Below, one piece after another: positions 35,287 through 40,151 of a DNA stretch of 40,151 nucleotides. The notes under the pieces were generated by a model that was not told the DNA's origin, ran no database searches, and was given only the letters and a program-made list of their open reading frames with translations. This DNA is from Crocinitomicaceae bacterium (GTDB taxonomy: Bacteria; Bacteroidota; Bacteroidia; Flavobacteriales_D; Crocinitomicaceae): NCBI GenBank assembly GCA_030830895.1, contig JAURMC010000004.1, forward strand, positions 1 to 40,151. The letters are read 5' to 3'. Within the stretch, counting starts at the first letter, position 1, and every line of letters starts with the position of its first letter. The translations under genes and the position numbers were made by a program.

Positions 35287-36546
35287 CTATTTCTTCTCCT
35301 CTACCTCATTTTCTTTAAAGGCAGAAGGTAGCAAATCGGGGATTAGTTTTAGTGCCAAGGGCAACCATAAGGCTCCGCCCGGAATAAGAAAAATCCCAAT
35401 ACTCGGAACACTTTTCATTAAATCCATCGTTTGTGTCCGCACTTTTTCTTTTTCTTCAGATGTTAGTTCACGTTTTGATGCTTGTCCAACCAAGTAAATA
35501 AGTTCTTTACTTTCTTTAAGTTCTCGAATGAATTTATCCTTGTTCCTCCACAAGATGCGGTTGTATTTTCTTGCCAGCTGAGTTACTAGGATTTTCGATT
35601 CTGATTCCGAAATTAAATGAAAAAATTCAGAAGAGTGTGCACTCATAGATTTTCTACATTCCCAGAAAATATCGGAGATTTCCTGCGGATTGATGCCTAA
35701 ATCGCTACCAATACGGAATAGAAAAGTATCGTTATCGTATGATTCTGATGGGAATTCGTGATACAAAAGCACAACAAAATGAAACGTGAATTTTCTCAAC
35801 ATGGGTTCTTGCATAAAAACCATAAATTCTTCATTCCTTGAACCATCTATTCTTTCCGTTCCTGAAATTCGATTAAGATCAGTTTCTGTTAATTCAGAAG
35901 ACAGTAATAAATGCTTATACATGTTCCCATCGAACAAGGGATCCTCGAGTGGGTTTTGGAATTTAACGGTAAGTATGTGCCTAAGCACCCCAGCTACTAA
36001 ATCATTATATACGCCTTGATTTCTCACTTGACCGTTTTCACAATACCGATGAAATAAGATGAGATCGACATATAGAAAACCATTTGTCAGGTGATTAAAC
36101 CAAAAATTAGTATCATTATATGAACTATGCACTTTGATACGATCTGCCAAGAAATGTTCTAATTGTTGCGTGGTATCTCGTTTACCAAGTAATTGATTCC
36201 AGGGTAATTTTTTACTTAACGAACTAGTTTGGTAAAATTCATTGACAGCGTAAATGAATGCATCGGGATTGAAGGAATCGATATGATGTAATTGATATAT
36301 GTACAATAACGATTCCATAAGCAATACTTGCAGTTTCTCATTGCGTGTAGCTGCACCAATATATGCTCCAGTATATAAATTCTGATTCGGTACTCCGTAT
36401 AATATGCCGGTATGTTCACAGACTTCCCTAATTTGTTCCTCAAGATCACCCGCCTCGCTTAAAATATGTACATGTAAATCAATCTCGTTTTGAGCAACTA
36501 ACGAAAAGAATTTTTTGATCCAATTTTTTTTTCCTGGTGAAAACAT
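35287..36546 (-). CDS. LETM1-like domain protein
   Basis: The 419-residue protein has a C-terminal about 60 residues matching the LETM1 ribosome-binding-like motif: EEKEKVRTQTMDLMKSVPS, then IPGGALWLPLALKLIPDLLPSAF. The N-terminal 350 residues are alpha-helical, with no recognised domain and no signal peptide. Relatives in Flavobacteriia are annotated as LETM1-related biofilm-associated proteins; the actual role is unknown. In mitochondria LETM1 affects cation/proton exchange and ribosome association, but bacterial function cannot be assumed. It starts one base after the stop of the lamin-tail surface protein gene, so translation is probably coupled. Confidence 0.75.
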   Translation of the reverse strand: MFSPGKKNWIKKFFSLVAQNEIDLHVHILSEAGDLEEQIREVCEHTGILYGVPNQNLYTGAYIGAATRNEKLQVLLMESLLYIYQLHHIDSFNPDAFIYAVNEFYQTSSLSKKLPWNQLLGKRDTTQQLEHFLADRIKVHSSYNDTNFWFNHLTNGFLYVDLILFHRYCENGQVRNQGVYNDLVAGVLRHILTVKFQNPLEDPLFDGNMYKHLLLSSELTETDLNRISGTERIDGSRNEEFMVFMQEPMLRKFTFHFVVLLYHEFPSESYDNDTFLFRIGSDLGINPQEISDIFWECRKSMSAHSSEFFHLISESESKILVTQLARKYNRILWRNKDKFIRELKESKELIYLVGQASKRELTSEEKEKVRTQTMDLMKSVPSIGIFLIPGGALWLPLALKLIPDLLPSAFKENEVEEKK

Positions 36547-36547
36547 C

Positions 36548-39136
36548 TTATAAATTACCGGCTAATGTCACTGCTTTTCGTCCAGAATAAATAAGTCCTC
36601 CGTCCAATGAAAAGGCTTCGAATACCACCACATAAATTCCAATAGAGGCCTTGGTTTGATCGTCTTTTACCCCATTCCATGAAAAGCTACCTTCCGTTGC
36701 CATTAATTGATTTTTGAATAAGGTACGAATTAACCGGCCGCGTTCGTCGTAAATACTTACCGTACCCAAGCAATTAGCTTGTGCCAACTGATAACTTGCT
36801 TGCATTACGTCTAAATATCCATCCATGTCTGGAGAAAATAATTCTCCCTCTATATCAAATGAACCGTTAGCCGTTACTGGCAAATACTGTGAGTTTTTTA
36901 GCCCAGGGGTACCAAACTGAACGGACTCGGCAGCGCTATGCCAGTTCATTCCATCGCTAGACAAACCATTCGGGTCTAGCCGCTCCAAGGAAACACCATC
37001 CACATCATCCAAGAGTGGAAATTGCCAATCGTTGGAATAGTTCACCAAATCAAGAAGCGTTTGATTTTCATTGAACAGGTATACACTTCCTGAGTCGTTG
37101 TTATAGCTTGGAAGTTCAGCGTAAACAAAGGTTCCAACCCCGTGAAATGGATAGTGTTGTTTAACAAATGAAGAATCCTTGCCAAGCACTGCAAATGCAC
37201 CCGGTTTCAACATGAAATTAGCACTTACCATTTTAAAATTAGCAATGGTGTTGTTGTCGAAATTGGCGAATTGTAAATTTTTCAGGTTAAAAATCTTGTT
37301 TGAGTTGTTGTACAACTCAATCCAATCTTGGCCGCCGTTGTAGGGGTTTTGTAAAATTTCATTTACAATAATCTCCCCAGTTAGCGGCGTTTCTGTCAAG
37401 GCGAATTGTCCGACAAGTTGTTGGGAATTCGTCCAACAATCCGTTGCGTTTTCTAACGTCAGGGTATAAACTTGAGATGGCGTTAAATTTTCTACAAACT
37501 GAAGAAAGACGGTATTCGTGAAGGTCCCATTGGCGTAGATCATGCTCGGCGTTAGTGCTGGGCTGATTTGATACAAAGCATTAACCAAGCTGCTAGAATC
37601 CATGCCTTCGTCGAACCAAATTTGCAGATAGTTTGGTGCTGAAGCAACCATCAAGGAAATGCTCGGAGCTTGGGTGTCGGGCGTTAGGTCATACACAGAA
37701 TTCACCAACCCAGGTGTCCCACCACTAGCATCATTCGAAGCAATCCAATTATTTTCATCGGAACAAGGGTCGTTGGGATTAATTAATTCCAAGCTGTATC
37801 CGCCGTCTTGTTTAATCGGATCCTTGTACCAATCATCCGTGTATACCACAAGATCAAGGGGTAGATTGTTCGGATTTTTTAGCATGACAGTATCTCCTGC
37901 GTTGTTCAACGAAGGAAAGCTAGTTACGCCCAAGGCTGTTGTCGTAGTAAACAAGGGGATATTCGCGGTGGCGGTGAGCACCTTATATTCTCCAGGTAAA
38001 ATCCACCCTGAGGTAATTAATCCATTCGACGGGCCGTCCGTAATATGGTACCCAGTTAAATCAAAGATTTTACTTGCACTGGCATTATAAATTTCGATGT
38101 ACTCAACCGCAGGTAAACCAATTACAGGACTAGGATCAGGAAAGAACTCCGTAATTAAAAGGTCTCCTTTCACGGCACTATCCGAAACTAAATATTGAAA
38201 ATTAACGGAGGTAGCTCCGGAAGTATTGCCACTTAAGTCTACAATGTTATTGGCAGTAACAGTGTATGTTATTCCATTGGTTAAAGCCGTCGACAAGCTA
38301 ATATGAATCAAGGAAGTATTGATAGCATCTTGTATTAAATTACTTATTTGTAAATTGGGATTAAATGAATAATTGATGATGTTCTGCGCACTAATAGGAG
38401 TAACAGGTTCGTTGAACAGTACATCAAGTTGGGTTATTGAAATTGGCGTTACACTCACTAAACTTGGCGGCGTTAAGTCAAGTATTTCTGGCCCAGCATA
38501 TACATTGTCAAAGTAGAATTTTGTTGCATTACTGATGGTATAGGTGCAAAGTACCCCAAAATGAGTACCTAGTAGGGTGGAGGCATCACTACCAGTAGAT
38601 AATAAGGTATAATTTGTTCCTCCGCTTAGGTCGGCGAAAAGAGACCACATGCCTGCACCATCTCGCTTCACCTTTACACTAGCGTTACAACTTGATGTAA
38701 TTTGCCCATCAATTCCCGCGCATATTTGCGTTGATACTCCGTTGGTTAGGTTAAAAAGGCGAATAGCATCGGTGGATCCAGCTTCTCCAAAAAGCAAATA
38801 ATACCCATTTTGAACTAAAGTCATATCGGCGTTATCTGCCGTCAAATAGACCTTTCCAAAATTACTCGAGGACGGCGAAAAGGTTTGCCTAACCTTGATT
38901 TGCCATTCTATGTTATTGAGGTTAGCCAGTGCATGAGGTGTACTGAGAAATGAATTTCCAGCAGCAGCACTGTTGAGTTGTAATTCACCGGCCGCATTCA
39001 CAATGAAATCAGCAGAAGAGCCTTGCCAAACAGGGTTTTGTGAGAAATCCCCATCGCTGAAATTATCGGTAAGTTGTGCTTGAAAACACAGCGTTATAAC
39101 TAGAAAAAAAAGTAACAAAAATTTACGTTGGTTCAT
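36548..39136 (-). CDS. Secreted lamin-tail-domain (LTD) surface protein
   Basis: The 862-residue exported protein has a signal peptide (about residues 1-20). An N-terminal concanavalin/LamG-like region reaches about 215, followed by an Ig-like domain (about 225-315). The first LTD domain is at about 324-475 (LLITEFFPDPSPVIG, VEYIEIYNAS). A second Ig-like domain and a second LTD domain (about 589-750; IIVNEILQNPYNGGQDWIELYN) follow. The tail is FlgD-like (about 770-862; FSPDMDGYLDVM, IYDERGRLIRTL, IGIYVVVFEAF). The tail resembles T9SS-type C-terminal domains, so surface export by T9SS is likely. Some LTD proteins accompany nucleases; here no nuclease domain is seen. Coupled to the LETM1-like gene downstream. 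Confidence 0.85.
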   Translation of the reverse strand: MNQRKFLLLFFLVITLCFQAQLTDNFSDGDFSQNPVWQGSSADFIVNAAGELQLNSAAAGNSFLSTPHALANLNNIEWQIKVRQTFSPSSSNFGKVYLTADNADMTLVQNGYYLLFGEAGSTDAIRLFNLTNGVSTQICAGIDGQITSSCNASVKVKRDGAGMWSLFADLSGGTNYTLLSTGSDASTLLGTHFGVLCTYTISNATKFYFDNVYAGPEILDLTPPSLVSVTPISITQLDVLFNEPVTPISAQNIINYSFNPNLQISNLIQDAINTSLIHISLSTALTNGITYTVTANNIVDLSGNTSGATSVNFQYLVSDSAVKGDLLITEFFPDPSPVIGLPAVEYIEIYNASASKIFDLTGYHITDGPSNGLITSGWILPGEYKVLTATANIPLFTTTTALGVTSFPSLNNAGDTVMLKNPNNLPLDLVVYTDDWYKDPIKQDGGYSLELINPNDPCSDENNWIASNDASGGTPGLVNSVYDLTPDTQAPSISLMVASAPNYLQIWFDEGMDSSSLVNALYQISPALTPSMIYANGTFTNTVFLQFVENLTPSQVYTLTLENATDCWTNSQQLVGQFALTETPLTGEIIVNEILQNPYNGGQDWIELYNNSNKIFNLKNLQFANFDNNTIANFKMVSANFMLKPGAFAVLGKDSSFVKQHYPFHGVGTFVYAELPSYNNDSGSVYLFNENQTLLDLVNYSNDWQFPLLDDVDGVSLERLDPNGLSSDGMNWHSAAESVQFGTPGLKNSQYLPVTANGSFDIEGELFSPDMDGYLDVMQASYQLAQANCLGTVSIYDERGRLIRTLFKNQLMATEGSFSWNGVKDDQTKASIGIYVVVFEAFSLDGGLIYSGRKAVTLAGNL

Positions 39137-39156
39137 CCGAGCTCTGTATAATACAT

Positions 39157-39164
39157 CAAATGTA
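39157..39164 (-). promoter_or_regulatory. Candidate -7 box for the LTD-LETM1 operon
   Basis: TACATTTG on the minus strand fits TAnnTTTG and is 20 bases before the ATG at 39136. It lies in the 80-base region shared with the divergent asd gene. A TTTG at 39177-39180 is nearer than the normal spacing. Confidence 0.4.
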
Positions 39165-39216
39165 TAACTTTACACGCAAAATAACACCTTCGTTTAATTA
39201 TAATAACGTTACGAAC

Positions 39217-40151
39217 ATGCGAATAGCAGTAGTTGGAGCCACAGGAATGGTGGGAAATGTAATGATGCAAGTATTGGAAGAACAAGCGTTCCCAATTACT
39301 GAGTTTTATCCCGTTGCTTCGGAGAATTCTGTTGGAAAAGAAGTTGTATTTAGTGGCAAATCTTATCCTGTCATTGGGATGCAAACCGCCGTTGACTTGC
39401 ATTTAGATCTCGCTATATTCTCTGCAGGTGGTGAAACTTCCTTGGAATGGGCACCGAAGTTTGCTGAAGTGGGCACCGTGGTGATTGATAACTCCTCAGC
39501 ATGGCGCATGGACCTAACAAAAAAGCTCATCGTTCCAGAAATTAACGGGGATCAATTGACATCAGAAGATTTAATTATTGCTAATCCAAACTGCAGTACC
39601 ATTCAGTTGGTGATGGTCTTGGCGCCCTTACACAAACGGTTTGGGGTAAATCGCGTCATCGTTTCCACCTATCAGAGCATAACGGGTACAGGTGTTAAGG
39701 CGGTTCAGCAAATGGAGAATGAGCGTGTAGGAATAACCGGTGACATGGCGTATCACTATCCCATCGATAAAAACTGCATTCCGCAGTGCGATAGCTTTTT
39801 AGCGAATGGCTACACCAAGGAAGAAATGAAACTCACGAATGAGACCAAAAAGATTTTGGATCCTTCGATTGATGTGGTTGCCACCGCGGTGCGCGTTCCC
39901 GTAGTTGGAGGTCATTCCGAAGCGGTTAATATCGAATTGAACTCCGAATTTGAATTGGACGAAGTGCGATCGCTCTTGGAAAAAACCCCAGGCATCGTGG
40001 TTCAGGATAACTTGGAGTCCTTCGAATATCCCATGCCAAAATTTGCGGAAGGAAAAGATGCCGTTTTTGTGGGGCGCATTCGAAAGGATTTCACGCGACC
40101 TAACACCTTGAATTTGTGGATTGTAGCCGATAATTTACGCAAAGGTGCGGC
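39217..40151 (+). CDS. asd: Aspartate-semialdehyde dehydrogenase Asd (3' truncated)
   Basis: Asd reduces aspartyl phosphate to aspartate semialdehyde, the branch point for lysine/diaminopimelate, threonine and methionine. The frame is open from ATG 39217 to the window end (311 codons; about 20 residues are missing). It has the NADP-binding GATGMVGNVMMQVL (residues 8-21), SAGGETS, VIDNSSAWRM, catalytic Cys in ANPNCSTIQ, the STYQS ... GTG segment, and active-site GGHSEAVN. Divergent from the LTD operon across an 80-base gap in which I see no clear asd promoter. Confidence 0.96.
   Translation, partial: MRIAVVGATGMVGNVMMQVLEEQAFPITEFYPVASENSVGKEVVFSGKSYPVIGMQTAVDLHLDLAIFSAGGETSLEWAPKFAEVGTVVIDNSSAWRMDLTKKLIVPEINGDQLTSEDLIIANPNCSTIQLVMVLAPLHKRFGVNRVIVSTYQSITGTGVKAVQQMENERVGITGDMAYHYPIDKNCIPQCDSFLANGYTKEEMKLTNETKKILDPSIDVVATAVRVPVVGGHSEAVNIELNSEFELDEVRSLLEKTPGIVVQDNLESFEYPMPKFAEGKDAVFVGRIRKDFTRPNTLNLWIVADNLRKGA

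Noticed and set aside
37659..38090. 143-codon plus-strand frame inside the lamin-tail gene
   Set aside because: It is antisense to well-supported LTD domain sequence and shows no family features, so it is a shadow frame.
39133..39402. Minus-strand frame over the start of asd
   Set aside because: It is antisense to the NADP-binding region of Asd and to the intergenic region; no protein-like features.

Overview
The window reads as chromosomal DNA of a member of the Bacteroidota, most likely a Flavobacteriales bacterium of the Fluviicola/Crocinitomicaceae type. The reasons are several type IX secretion system (T9SS) cargo proteins with type A and type B C-terminal sorting domains, a PorP/SprF-like and a PorV/PorQ-like outer-membrane protein, moderate GC (about 40% where I counted), TAnnTTTG promoter elements a few bases before start codons, and little visible Shine-Dalgarno signal. 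The family-level placement is inference. I see no insertion sequence, prophage, integrase or CRISPR array. Both ends cut through genes.

Layout. 1-3437 (+): end of a large surface protein, PorV/PorQ-like protein, terminator, greA, HIT protein, SGNH hydrolase. 3427-7837 (-): PorP/SprF-like protein, TPR/PD40/OmpA-like lipid-free exported protein, polytopic acyltransferase. 7884-10678 (-): two tandem PaaE-type reductases and a short-chain dehydrogenase, divergent from paaABCD (10816-13290, +). 13274-18916 (-): 1286-residue type B T9SS cargo, metallo-beta-lactamase-fold hydrolase, glycosyltransferase. 19031-23411 (+): M14 carboxypeptidase with type A sorting domain, tRNA-Arg(CCT), orphan lipoprotein, and a CTP-synthase-like amidotransferase-fold protein with no nucleophilic Cys. 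23384-26470 (-): AddA/RecB-type helicase-nuclease. 26528-35064 (+): a tightly packed run mbnP-mbnH-unknown-WYL regulator-paaG-paaH, then metK-mtnA. 35065-35286: an unexplained structured intergenic stretch. 35287-39136 (-): lamin-tail surface protein and LETM1-like protein. 39217-end (+): asd, cut by the window end.

How the genes work together. PaaABC with PaaD and a PaaE reductase epoxidise phenylacetyl-CoA. PaaG isomerises the epoxide to the oxepin, and PaaH acts late in the beta-oxidation-like steps. These two groups lie about 17 kb apart, and paaK, paaZ, paaJ and paaI are not in the window. MetK makes S-adenosylmethionine, MtnA acts in salvage of its by-product methylthioadenosine, and Asd feeds methionine, threonine and lysine synthesis. 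The T9SS-related genes form scattered cargo and accessory units rather than the secretion core.

The items most worth a second look are the MbnP-MbnH pair fused into an operon with paaGH, the conserved 466-residue protein of unknown function in the same operon, the doubled PaaE, the Cys-less amidotransferase-like protein, and the structured element after mtnA.
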